64,000 nucleotides of DNA from Bacteroidota bacterium (GTDB taxonomy: Bacteria > Bacteroidota > Bacteroidia > Chitinophagales > Chitinophagaceae): assembly GCA_018266775.1 (NCBI GenBank), contig JAFDZS010000007.1, forward strand, positions 372,001 through 436,000. Direction: 5' to 3'. The notes under the pieces are model-generated. The model did not search any database and had not been told where the DNA came from. It was given only the letters and a program-made list of their open reading frames with translations. A program made the position numbers and the translations under genes. Of this stretch, positions 51,191 through 59,238 are shown piece after piece. The first letter of the stretch is position 1, and every line of letters begins with the position of its first letter.

Positions 51191-53617
51191 ATGACCATTA
51201 GTTATAATTGGCTTAGTGAATACCTGCACGAAAAAATTGAACCGGAAAAGTTAAGTAAAATCCTTACTTCCATTGGCCTGGAAGTAGAATCCATGGAGCC
51301 ATTTGAAGAAGTAAAAGGCGGTTTAAAGGGTTTGGTTATTGGCGAAGTACTGGAATGTGCCAAGCACCCCGATGCTGATAAGCTCTCCCTAACCAAAGTA
51401 AATATCGGAACAGGTGAACCGTTACAAATTGTATGCGGTGCGCCGAATGTTGCTGCGGGGCAGAAAGTGGTGGTGGCTACTATTGGTACTACCATTTACC
51501 CAGCAAGCGGGGAGCCACTCACCATGAAGAAAGCAAAGATCCGCGGTGCAGAAAGCCATGGAATGATTTGTGCTGAAGATGAGATTGGGCTGGGTACCAG
51601 CCATGCGGGCATTATGGTTTTGCCTGCAGATGCTGTTGTGGGTACGGCTGCTGCGGCATATTTCAATACGTATACGGATATCATTTATGAAATTGGCTTA
51701 ACCCCCAACCGCATGGATGCGATGAGCCACCTTGGTGTTGCTAAAGATGTTTGTGCCTACCTGTCGCACCATAATAAAAAAGAAACTCCTGTGAAATCAC
51801 CTTTCAAAAATAATTTTAAGGTAGATCACCAGGGTTTGCAGATGGAAGTGATCATTGAAAATACTGTTGCCTGCGAACGGTACAGCGGCGTAAGTATTGA
51901 AGGTGTAACTATTGCAGAAAGCCCGTTATGGTTACAGCAAAAACTCAAGAGCATCGGACTGAGGCCCATCAATAATATTGTTGATATCACCAATTTCATT
52001 TTACACGAAACCGGCCAGCCGCTGCATGCTTTTGATGCTGACCAGGTTATTGGTAAAAAAGTAATTATTAAAAACGTTGCTGAAGGCACCCCTTTCATTT
52101 CGCTGGACAGTAAAGAAAGAAAATTATCTGCTGAAGATCTGATGATCTGTAATACCGAAGCGCCCATGTGTATTGGCGGCGTATTTGGCGGATTGAACAG
52201 CGGTGTAACAGTAAGTACTAAAAATATTTTTTTGGAAAGTGCCTGGTTCAACCCGGTGAGCATCCGCAAAACATCTTTCCGTCATGGCTTACGTACGGAT
52301 GCTGCGGCAAGATTTGAAAAAGGCGTGGACATCAGCAATACCGTAAACGTATTAAAACGTGCAGCCATGCTCATTAAAGAAATTGCAGGCGGTAAAATTG
52401 CCAGCGATGTGATTGATGTGTATCCAGCTCCCAAACAAAAAACCGAGGTGGCATTGAAATACCATTACCTGAAAAAACTGAGCGGTAAAAATTATCATGG
52501 CGATACGATAAAAAATATTTTAACCAGCCTGGGTTTTGAAATGATCAAAGAAGGGCTGGATGAAATGTGGGTGAAAGTGCCTTTCAGCAAACCGGATATT
52601 TCCATTGCGGCAGACCTTGTAGAAGAGATCATGCGTATTGATGGGCTGGATAATGTCGATATACCCCAGGCAATTACCATTTCACCTGCTGTGGAAACAC
52701 TGGCGCACCAAACTGCATACCAGGAAAAAGTGGCTGGTTATCTCACCGGCTCGGGCTTCAATGAAATATTCACCAACAGTATTACCAACAGCGCTTACTT
52801 TTCTGAAACGGTGTTGAACACTACCGTAAAAATGATCAACAACCTGAGCGAAGAACTGAATGTAATGCGCCCCTCCATGCTGGAAACAGGCCTGGAAAGT
52901 ATTGCCCATAATCTGAACCGGAAAAACAATACCCTCCGCTTCTTTGAATTTGGCAAAACTTACAGCACGAATGGTGTGGGCGAGTACAGTGAAAGCAATC
53001 ATCTTTGTCTGTACACTACGGGTAACAAAACAGACAGTCAATGGAACGCCAAGGCACAGAAAACTGATTTTTATTTTTTGAAAGGCGTAGTGGAAAAAAT
53101 CATTGCACTTACCGGGTTAAGCATCAACGAATGGGCCGTTTGCGATCATGAAAAACTAACTGACTGCGCTGAAGTAAAAGTAAAGAATGAAGTGGTTGCT
53201 GTTATTGGTGCAATCAATAAAAAAACGGCGGAACGTTTCGATTGCAGGCAAACTGTTTTTACTGCTGATATTGACTGGGATAAATTGATGGCGCTGAATA
53301 AAAAGCAAACCATCAGCTTTAAAGAAATCAGCAAATTTCCTGCGGTGCACCGCGACCTGGCTATAGTGGTTGATAAGAATGTAGCCTATCAGCAAATAGA
53401 AAAAACTGCTTTTGCCACAAAAATCAACAGGCTAAAATCTGTAAGTTTGTTTGATGTGTTTGAAAGCGAAAAATTGGGTGCCAATAAAAAATCGATGGCG
53501 GTAAGCCTTACTTTTCTCGATGAAGAAAAGACCATGACTGATAGTGAAATTGACGGAATGATGAATAAGATCATCGGTGCTTATGAAAAAGAATTGCAGG
53601 CCGAGATCAGGAAATAA
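51191..53617 (+). CDS. pheT: Phenylalanyl-tRNA synthetase beta subunit
   Basis: The 808-residue beta chain of the heterotetrameric PheRS. Domains in order: N-terminal B1, EMAP/tRNA-binding (GLVIGEVLECAKHPDADKLSLTKVNIG), B3/B4 editing domain, B5 domain, catalytic-like core and C-terminal anticodon-binding fold (KFPAVHRDLAIVVDKNV ... VFESEKLGANKKSMAVSLTF). Full length. The alpha subunit pheS is not adjacent, as is common in Bacteroidota. Confidence 0.96.
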   Translation: MTISYNWLSEYLHEKIEPEKLSKILTSIGLEVESMEPFEEVKGGLKGLVIGEVLECAKHPDADKLSLTKVNIGTGEPLQIVCGAPNVAAGQKVVVATIGTTIYPASGEPLTMKKAKIRGAESHGMICAEDEIGLGTSHAGIMVLPADAVVGTAAAAYFNTYTDIIYEIGLTPNRMDAMSHLGVAKDVCAYLSHHNKKETPVKSPFKNNFKVDHQGLQMEVIIENTVACERYSGVSIEGVTIAESPLWLQQKLKSIGLRPINNIVDITNFILHETGQPLHAFDADQVIGKKVIIKNVAEGTPFISLDSKERKLSAEDLMICNTEAPMCIGGVFGGLNSGVTVSTKNIFLESAWFNPVSIRKTSFRHGLRTDAAARFEKGVDISNTVNVLKRAAMLIKEIAGGKIASDVIDVYPAPKQKTEVALKYHYLKKLSGKNYHGDTIKNILTSLGFEMIKEGLDEMWVKVPFSKPDISIAADLVEEIMRIDGLDNVDIPQAITISPAVETLAHQTAYQEKVAGYLTGSGFNEIFTNSITNSAYFSETVLNTTVKMINNLSEELNVMRPSMLETGLESIAHNLNRKNNTLRFFEFGKTYSTNGVGEYSESNHLCLYTTGNKTDSQWNAKAQKTDFYFLKGVVEKIIALTGLSINEWAVCDHEKLTDCAEVKVKNEVVAVIGAINKKTAERFDCRQTVFTADIDWDKLMALNKKQTISFKEISKFPAVHRDLAIVVDKNVAYQQIEKTAFATKINRLKSVSLFDVFESEKLGANKKSMAVSLTFLDEEKTMTDSEIDGMMNKIIGAYEKELQAEIRK

Positions 53618-53691
53618 GAAGCGGAACAGTTTTTGAAATACTATCTCAACATTTAACAGATGGCCGTTAGTTTTACACTGCGGTAAAGATC

Positions 53692-53979
53692 ATGCAGGAA
53701 CTGCAAACAAATATCAAAAGGGTAAATGATAAGCTGCAACGCCTGCTGCGCTTGTACCAGCAATTATTAAAAGATAACCAACGGCAGAGCAAGCTTATTA
53801 AAGAGCTGGAAAATACCAGCGAAAAGCAGGCACAAACCATTGCAGTACTGCAGCAGCAGAACGAGATTTTGAAAGTATCATCGGGTAATATGAGTGCAGA
53901 AGATAAGAAGGCGTTTGAAAAACACATCAATCAATACCTCAGGGAAATTGACAAATGCATCGGACTGTTAAGTGAATAA
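53692..53979 (+). CDS. Coiled-coil protein, ZapB-like position
   Basis: A 95-residue protein that is almost entirely coiled coil from residue 1 to 65 (NDKLQRLLRLYQQLLKDNQRQ), with a short C-terminal helix (KHINQYLREIDKCIGLLSE). It lies just before zapA, on the same strand with one small antisense gene between them, and is likely a division-ring partner in the manner of ZapB. Sequence identity to ZapB cannot be judged here; the role is inferred from fold and place. Confidence 0.75.
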   Translation: MQELQTNIKRVNDKLQRLLRLYQQLLKDNQRQSKLIKELENTSEKQAQTIAVLQQQNEILKVSSGNMSAEDKKAFEKHINQYLREIDKCIGLLSE

Positions 53980-53981
53980 GG

Positions 53982-54236
53982 TTAAACCCTTTTCACCACT
54001 TTCAGCAATTGATCGCCTTCAACATTACTCAGTTCTAAAAAATACCGGCCGTAAGGTAAATCGTTCAAACCCCGCCAACTGAAATATTTTTGATTGGCTG
54101 GCTGGGTTGTTTCGAAAGCAGAGCAAATTTCTCCCTTATCGTTTTTCAGCACAAACTTTAGGGGATTTGAAGTGGGCTTTTTCCACTCAATAGTGAGCGA
54201 ATCGGTGAAAAATGCCTCTTTAATTTGGGCAAACAT
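53982..54236 (-). CDS. Small protein resembling a stand-alone T9SS C-terminal-like beta domain
   Basis: 84 residues from ATG 54234-54236; an alternative start at 54395 gives 137 residues but overlaps the zapA promoter and adds an unpromising N-terminus. The body is beta-rich (PLKFVLKNDKGEI, KYFSWRGLNDLPYGRYFLELSNVEGDQLLKVVKRV), and the end resembles the NLPAGxYxLxVxxxxGxxxxKVVK pattern of T9SS type A sorting domains. No signal peptide is seen, so it is unlikely to be a secreted client. Function unknown. It is antisense-oriented between the coiled-coil gene and zapA. Confidence 0.6.
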   Translation of the reverse strand: MFAQIKEAFFTDSLTIEWKKPTSNPLKFVLKNDKGEICSAFETTQPANQKYFSWRGLNDLPYGRYFLELSNVEGDQLLKVVKRV

Positions 54237-54395
54237 GTTTAACTGGTTTAAGTTTTTTCCTGGATGGTATAAGGTTTCTTGCTTGCAAAGGGGGAGACAA
54301 TGGCGCAGCACTTTATAAAAAGCGATGTACCGGTGTTGATTTTTTGCAGTAGGAAAATTGGTGCTTTCTTTGGTAAGGCTTACAAGATAAAACAT

Positions 54396-54403
54396 TAATT
54401 TCG
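54396..54403 (+). promoter_or_regulatory. Likely -7 element of zapA
   Basis: TAATTTCG (7 of 8 matches) ends 3 nt before the zapA ATG; a TTTG lies 23 nt upstream. Confidence 0.45.
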
Positions 54404-54406
54404 AAT

Positions 54407-54688
54407 ATGCAAGAGCTTATACCTGTAAATATTGTCATTGGCGACCGCACTTACCGCATCAAAACCAGTCCGGCAGACGAAGAAATGGTGCGCAGGAACA
54501 TTAAAACCATCAATGATAAAATTCTGGAATTTAAAACCCAGTTTGCGGGTAAAGACATGCAGGATTATATTGCTATGGTGATGATTTGGTATGCCACACA
54601 ATCTTCAAACAATAACAACCCTGTACTGGAACAGGAATTTGTTCAGTCGTTGATGAAATTAGAGGAACAACTGGACAAAGCCTTGTAA
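54407..54688 (+). CDS. zapA: Cell division protein ZapA
   Basis: ZapA binds FtsZ and bundles protofilaments at the division ring. The 93-residue protein starts with the typical beta-rich head (LIPVNIVIGDRTYRIKTSPADEEMVRRNIKTINDKI) and continues in a coiled-coil tail (VLEQEFVQSLMKLEEQLDKAL). Length and pattern match the Bacteroidota family. It is followed by rny 167 bp downstream, a neighbour order I recall from other members of the phylum. Confidence 0.9.
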   Translation: MQELIPVNIVIGDRTYRIKTSPADEEMVRRNIKTINDKILEFKTQFAGKDMQDYIAMVMIWYATQSSNNNNPVLEQEFVQSLMKLEEQLDKAL

Positions 54689-54759
54689 TTCATTCACCTC
54701 CCCTCATATCGCTATAAATTTTGATAAGGATTGGGCTTCCACCGCCTAAAACTCCAAAC

Positions 54760-54767
54760 TATTTTTG
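54760..54767 (+). promoter_or_regulatory. -7 element of rny
   Basis: TATTTTTG, exact match, 88 nt before the rny ATG. The leader contains a 40-codon ORF from ATG 54801 overlapping the rny start; its significance is doubtful. Confidence 0.5.
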
Positions 54768-54855
54768 TATCTTCGCCCACTAACTATCTCATTTATTTAT
54801 ATGGGTTTAGAGAAGGAATATACGTTTGTGAACCGTTTTAAAACAAAATCATTCA

Positions 54856-56421
54856 ATGGAACCAACCATAATTTACATCATCATTGGAGTAGCCGCACTA
54901 ATCGTGGGGATTATTCTGGGTAAGTTTATTTTCGCCAAAAACACGCAGCAAAAGATTGAAGAAGCTGAGCAGCAGGCTAAAAAAATCGTTTCCGACGCCG
55001 AATTAAAAGCAGAAACACTCAAGAAAGAGAAAATGCTGGAGGCTAAGGAGAAGTTTGTGGAACTGAAAACAGCGCATGAAAAGGAAGTATCTCAGCGCAA
55101 CCAGAAAATCATTGAGGCAGAAACCCGCATTAAGCAAAAAGAACAATCTTTAAATCAAAAAGATCAGAACCTTGAAAAGCATATCAAGGAAAACGAAGGC
55201 ATTAAGGAAAACCTGAACCGCCAGATAGAAATTGTTAACCTGAAGCGTACCGAACTGGAAAAGCACCAGGAAGAACATATCCGCCGGCTTGAAAAAGTAG
55301 CTGGATTAACCGCAGAAGATGCCAAATTTCAATTAATAGAAAGCCTGAAGCAGGAGGCACAGACAAAAGCAGTTGCGCTGCAGCAGGAAATTATTGAAGA
55401 TGCCAAACAAAAAGCCGGTAAGGAAGCCCGTAAAATTGTAATACAAACCATTCAACGTACTGCTGCGGAAGCTGCGATAGAAAACTCCATTACTGTTTTC
55501 AACCTGGAAAGTGATGAAATCAAGGGTTCCATCATTGGCCGTGAAGGGCGCAACATCAGGGCCATTGAAGCAGCCACAGGTGTTGATCTGATCGTGGATG
55601 ATACTCCTGAAGCTATTGTACTTTCGTCATTCGATCCGTTAAGAAGAGAAATTGCCCGCCTGTCTTTACAAAGGCTGGTTGCTGATGGCCGCATCCACCC
55701 GGCCCGTATTGAGGAAGTGGTGGAAAAGACCAAAAAGCAAATTGAAGACCAGGTAATGGAAATTGGTGAACGTACCGCAATGGAGCTGGGCGTTCATGGT
55801 TTGCATAAAGAATTGATCAGGATGGTGGGCCGTATGCGTTTCCGTTCTTCTTATGGTCAAAATTTATTGATGCACAGCCGGGAAACGGCTAATCTTTGCG
55901 CAATTATGGCGTCTGAACTGGGTATGAACCCCAAATTAGCCAAGAGAGCAGGTTTACTGCACGATATTGGAAAAGTGCCTGACGAAGAAACTGAATTAAG
56001 CCATGCTTTACTGGGTGCAAAACTGGCTGAAAAATATGGCGAAAACCCTGCAGTTGTAAATGCCATCGCAGCACACCATGATGAAGTTGAAATGCAATAT
56101 GTGATTTCTCCCATTATCCAGGCTTGCGATGCCATCAGCGGTGCAAGGCCAGGTGCAAGGCGTGAGATCATGCAGCAATATATTCAGCGGATTAAAGACC
56201 TGGAAAATATGGCGATGAGCTATACAGGCGTGGAAAAAGCATACGCAATACAGGCGGGCCGCGAGTTAAGGGTAATTGTGGAAGCTGATAAAGTAACTGA
56301 TGGCGACAGTGATAAACTGAGTTTTGAAATTGCCCAGAAAATTCAAACCGAAATGACCTTTCCGGGCCAGATTAAAGTAACTGTGATCAGGGAAAAAAGA
56401 AGTGTGAACGTGGCGAGGTAG
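54856..56421 (+). CDS. rny: Ribonuclease Y
   Basis: A membrane-anchored endoribonuclease that initiates mRNA decay. Domains in order: N-terminal transmembrane helix (about 4-28), long coiled coil (about 30-180, many KE repeats), KH domain ([29 protein letters not shown], shown in part), and HD domain with [11 protein letters not shown] as the metal site. Length 521 residues is standard. Terminator at 56477. Confidence 0.96.
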   Translation: MEPTIIYIIIGVAALIVGIILGKFIFAKNTQQKIEEAEQQAKKIVSDAELKAETLKKEKMLEAKEKFVELKTAHEKEVSQRNQKIIEAETRIKQKEQSLNQKDQNLEKHIKENEGIKENLNRQIEIVNLKRTELEKHQEEHIRRLEKVAGLTAEDAKFQLIESLKQEAQTKAVALQQEIIEDAKQKAGKEARKIVIQTIQRTAAEAAIENSITVFNLESDEIKGSIIGREGRNIRAIEAATGVDLIVDDTPEAIVLSSFDPLRREIARLSLQRLVADGRIHPARIEEVVEKTKKQIEDQVMEIGERTAMELGVHGLHKELIRMVGRMRFRSSYGQNLLMHSRETANLCAIMASELGMNPKLAKRAGLLHDIGKVPDEETELSHALLGAKLAEKYGENPAVVNAIAAHHDEVEMQYVISPIIQACDAISGARPGARREIMQQYIQRIKDLENMAMSYTGVEKAYAIQAGRELRVIVEADKVTDGDSDKLSFEIAQKIQTEMTFPGQIKVTVIREKRSVNVAR

Positions 56422-56450
56422 TTGAATGGTTGAAGGTTGAAAGTTAAAAG
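56420..56450. repeat. Heptad array after rny
   Basis: GTTGAATG, GTTGAAG, GTTGAAA, GTTAAAA: words of 7-8 bp directly after the rny stop codon, same family as at 46364-46405. Confidence 0.6.
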
Positions 56451-56476
56451 TCCTTAAAATCAAGCTATAATTATTG

Positions 56477-56507
56477 AATCCAGCAGTAGTTCATTGCTGG
56501 ATTTTTT
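56477..56507 (+). terminator. Terminator of rny
   Basis: AATCCAGCA (56477-56485) pairs with TGCTGGATT (56495-56503) around a 9-nt loop and continues into a T run. Confidence 0.85.
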
Positions 56508-56542
56508 GTTCCTGCTGTATTAAAGCCCGCAGCACTAAAAAA

Positions 56543-56570
56543 ACTTTCAACTTTCAACTTCCGACTTTCA
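56543..56570. repeat. Heptad array upstream of rplS
   Basis: ACTTTCA, ACTTTCA, ACTTCCG, ACTTTCA: the reverse complement of the TTGAAAGT word family, 12 bp before the rplS -7 element. Confidence 0.75.
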
Positions 56571-56581
56571 ATTTTTTCCCC

Positions 56582-56589
56582 TACCTTTG
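56582..56589 (+). promoter_or_regulatory. -7 element of rplS
   Basis: TACCTTTG, exact match, 22 nt before the rplS ATG. Confidence 0.6.
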
Positions 56590-56611
56590 CCGTCCGTAAA
56601 AATTAAGAATT

Positions 56612-56974
56612 ATGAACGCAGTAGAATTTGTTCACGAGCAGTTAACCAACAAACCAACGCTCCCCAAGTTTAAAGCAGGTGACAACATCACTGTTAACTA
56701 TAAAATCATTGAAGGTTCTAAAGAACGTATCCAGAGCTTCAAAGGCGATGTGATCAAACGCCAGGGAACAGGAGCCACCGCTTCTTTCACTGTACGTAAA
56801 ATCAGTGATGGCGTAGGCGTTGAGCGTTTATTTCCAGTTCACTCTCCAAATATTGAGAGCATTGTTTTAAATAAAGTGGGTAAAGTAAGCCGTGCTAAAT
56901 TGTACTACTTACGTGAAAGGAGCGGTAAAAGTGCCCGTATCCAGGAAAAAAGAAAAGCAGTTGCAGCTAATTAA
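56612..56974 (+). CDS. rplS: 50S ribosomal protein L19
   Basis: L19 lies at the 30S-50S interface. The 120-residue protein has the SH3-like fold with [45 protein letters not shown] and [33 protein letters not shown]. The gene is a single transcription unit between its promoter and a strong terminator; trmD and rimM are not next to it. Confidence 0.97.
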   Translation: MNAVEFVHEQLTNKPTLPKFKAGDNITVNYKIIEGSKERIQSFKGDVIKRQGTGATASFTVRKISDGVGVERLFPVHSPNIESIVLNKVGKVSRAKLYYLRERSGKSARIQEKRKAVAAN

Positions 56975-56993
56975 TGCAGCTTGAATATAGAGG

Positions 56994-57030
56994 GATGCAA
57001 AAATCTTAACGGGTTTTTGCATCTTTTTTT
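56994..57030 (+). terminator. Terminator of rplS
   Basis: GATGCAAAAA (56994-57003) pairs with TTTTTGCATC (57014-57023), followed by seven Ts. Confidence 0.9.
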
Positions 57031-57037
57031 ATATTTG
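57030..57037 (+). promoter_or_regulatory. -7 element upstream of the small lipoprotein
   Basis: TATATTTG, exact match, right after the rplS terminator. The leader to the ATG at 57151 would be about 108 nt. Confidence 0.4.
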
Positions 57038-57056
57038 GCTAAGTTTGGTATGGTTG

Positions 57057-57075
57057 TTGTTAATATTATTAACAA
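57057..57075. promoter_or_regulatory. 19-bp inverted repeat in the leader of the small lipoprotein
   Basis: TTGTTAAT-ATT-ATTAACAA: perfect 8-bp arms, starting 20 bp after the -7 element. It may bind a dimeric regulator. Confidence 0.45.
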
Positions 57076-57150
57076 ATTACAATACCTCTGATTTAACTAT
57101 TACCCCGAAGGATTTTATTATTTTTATTTTTAACCGTAAACCCTTTCATC

Positions 57151-57279
57151 ATGAGACGTATTGTATTTGCACTTACTGCTATTGTAGCAATTTCTTTTTT
57201 TGTTTCCTGCTCCAGAAGTATTACTGTTGAACAAGCTGCCAATGGCAAAGCCAGGTGCGGCAAAAACTATCTCAGGTAA
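57151..57279 (+). CDS. Small lipoprotein (42 aa)
   Basis: A 42-residue protein starting MRRIVFALTAIVAISFFVSC: positive N-terminus, hydrophobic core and lipobox FVSC, then about 22 residues (SRSITVEQAANGKARCGKNY). With Cys20 as the lipidated residue the mature protein would be only 23 residues. Bacteroidota genomes hold similar tiny lipoproteins, often missed in annotation. The N-terminus and the isolated promoter argue for a real gene; function unknown. Confidence 0.7.
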   Translation: MRRIVFALTAIVAISFFVSCSRSITVEQAANGKARCGKNYLR

Positions 57280-57362
57280 TAAAGCTTGTACGAACTGTTA
57301 AAAGCTGTTAAGCACAGGTTAATAAACTTCAGTTATTTACTATGATAACTGAATAATTGAAT

Positions 57363-57370
57363 TATCTTTG
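57363..57370 (+). promoter_or_regulatory. -7 element of tatA
   Basis: TATCTTTG, exact match, 17 nt before the tatA ATG. Confidence 0.6.
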
Positions 57371-57387
57371 TAGTCTAAACTTTTAAT

Positions 57388-57663
57388 ATGACAGTCTCTC
57401 TTATGAATGCCATCTTTTTGCTCTCTTTACCGGGCGGTGGTGAATGGATATTAATTATTGTAGTAGTGCTGCTGATGTTCGGTGGTAAAAAAATTCCTGA
57501 ATTGATGAGGGGTATTGGCAGGGGTATGCGTGAGTTTAACGATGCTAAAGCCAACGTGAAAAACGAAATCGAAGAAGGAATGAAGGAAAAAGATAAAGAT
57601 GATGAGATCAGGAGGTTAAGACAACAATTAGAACAGCAACAGCAGGCAACAAAAGCTTCTTAA
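57388..57663 (+). CDS. tatA: Twin-arginine translocase subunit TatA/TatB family
   Basis: A 91-residue protein with one N-terminal transmembrane helix ([22 protein letters not shown]), the FGxKKxPEL hinge and an amphipathic helix ([21 protein letters not shown]), then a charged tail rich in K, E and Q. This is the TatA/E layout; TatA forms the pore for folded proteins. tatC is not in the window. An in-frame Met6 is an alternative start. Confidence 0.92.
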   Translation: MTVSLMNAIFLLSLPGGGEWILIIVVVLLMFGGKKIPELMRGIGRGMREFNDAKANVKNEIEEGMKEKDKDDEIRRLRQQLEQQQQATKAS

Positions 57664-57765
57664 GCTTTTTTGTAACAGCATTATTATTAATTTTCGGCTG
57701 AAGTGGTTATACGGTTTGGTATAATCCCTTCAGCCGATTGCATAATACAAAAGTAACTTCCACAC

Positions 57766-59238
57766 ATGTACGTTTTTAGTGGCATTAAAGATTACCAGCA
57801 CCAGTTAGTGCATCAACAACTATCATGTGTTGATGCGGTTAATTATTATTTAAACACAATACAGTCCCATCAGCATCTTAACGCTTTCGTGGAAGTATAT
57901 GCGGAAGAGGCATTGCAAAAAGCCCGTGAACTTGACAATAAAAGAGCATCCGGTGCTGCAATAAAAAAACTGCATGGCGTTGTTATTGCCATCAAAGATG
58001 TGATTTGTTATAAAGACCATACCGTAACTGCAGCGTCTAAAATACTCGAAGGTTTTACCAGCCTGTATTCCTCCACTGCTGTACAACGCCTGCTTGATGA
58101 AGATGCTATTATTATTGGTAATTGCAATTGCGACGAATTTGCGATGGGCAGCACTAACGAAAACTCAGTATATGGTAATGTGTTAAATGCTGCAGATAAC
58201 AATAAAGTTCCCGGCGGCTCATCAGGTGGTAGTGCTGTTGCCGTACAAGCCGGGATGTGTATGGTAAGCCTGGGCAGTGATACCGGAGGATCAGTAAGGC
58301 AACCTGCCGATTTTTGTGGCATTGTTGGTTTAAAGCCTACTTATGGCCGTATTTCACGCTATGGATTGCTGGCGTATGCTTCTTCTTTTGACCAGGTTGG
58401 AATTTTCAGCAATATTGTAGAGGATGCCGCATTGGTATTGGGTATCATAAGTGGAACGGATCATTACGACAGTACTTCATTACAGGAAAATCAATTGCCT
58501 TTATACTGGGTTGACGGACTCCAGGATAATCAACCCAACAAAAAATATTCGCTTGCCTATTTGAAGGAAGCATTGTATCACCCATCATTAGATACAGAGA
58601 TCAGGGATCACATCCTGCAACTTATTGAAACGCTGCGAGCCGATGGACATACCGTAAATGAAATTGAATTCGATTTGCTGGAGTATGTGGTTCCTGCATA
58701 TTATGTATTAACTACTGCAGAAGCCAGCAGCAACCTGAGCCGGTACGATGGCGTACGGTATGGTTACCGTACACCATCTGCCATCAATAACCTAAACGAT
58801 TTTTATAAGCACACCCGGAGTGAAGGTTTTGGTAAAGAAGTACAAAGAAGAATTTTACTGGGCACTTTTGTATTAAGCGCAGGTTATTATGATGCCTACT
58901 TTAGTAAAGCCCAAAAGGTAAGAAGGTTATTGGTTGATAAAACAAAAGCCATTTTTAATGACCACGATGCTTTGATTTTACCCACGAGCCCCACTACAGC
59001 CTTTGCATTTGGTGAAAAAACAGATGACCCTGTTGCCATGTACCTGGCGGATATTTATACCGTTTTTGCCAACCTTACCGGCTTGCCCGGTATTTCTATC
59101 CCTTTGTTCAGGCATAGTAACAACATGCCTTTTGGCTTGCAGATTATGACAAAAAAATCAGATGAATTATCTTTGCTGCAGCTTTCACATTTTTTAATGC
59201 AGCATTACAGGCACGATCTGCATCCAGTAAGTATATGA
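57766..59238 (+). CDS. gatA: Aspartyl/glutamyl-tRNA amidotransferase subunit A
   Basis: GatA is the glutaminase subunit of the GatCAB complex that converts Glu-tRNA(Gln) and Asp-tRNA(Asn) to the amide forms. The amidase triad is visible: Lys77 in VVIAIKDVI, the cis-Ser in GGSSGGS (about 152-153) and nucleophile Ser176 in GSDTGGSVRQPADFCG. Length 490 residues is usual. gatB and gatC are elsewhere. Its stop overlaps the next start (ATGA), so translation is coupled to the transglycosylase. Confidence 0.94.
   Translation: MYVFSGIKDYQHQLVHQQLSCVDAVNYYLNTIQSHQHLNAFVEVYAEEALQKARELDNKRASGAAIKKLHGVVIAIKDVICYKDHTVTAASKILEGFTSLYSSTAVQRLLDEDAIIIGNCNCDEFAMGSTNENSVYGNVLNAADNNKVPGGSSGGSAVAVQAGMCMVSLGSDTGGSVRQPADFCGIVGLKPTYGRISRYGLLAYASSFDQVGIFSNIVEDAALVLGIISGTDHYDSTSLQENQLPLYWVDGLQDNQPNKKYSLAYLKEALYHPSLDTEIRDHILQLIETLRADGHTVNEIEFDLLEYVVPAYYVLTTAEASSNLSRYDGVRYGYRTPSAINNLNDFYKHTRSEGFGKEVQRRILLGTFVLSAGYYDAYFSKAQKVRRLLVDKTKAIFNDHDALILPTSPTTAFAFGEKTDDPVAMYLADIYTVFANLTGLPGISIPLFRHSNNMPFGLQIMTKKSDELSLLQLSHFLMQHYRHDLHPVSI

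Noticed and set aside
54237..54395. N-terminal extension of the small gene ending at 53982
   Set aside because: The extra 53 residues overlap the zapA promoter region and do not look like a conserved domain; the shorter start is preferred though not proven.
54801..54923. 40-codon ORF in the rny leader
   Set aside because: It overlaps rny in another frame, has a shadow-like composition and no initiation signal.
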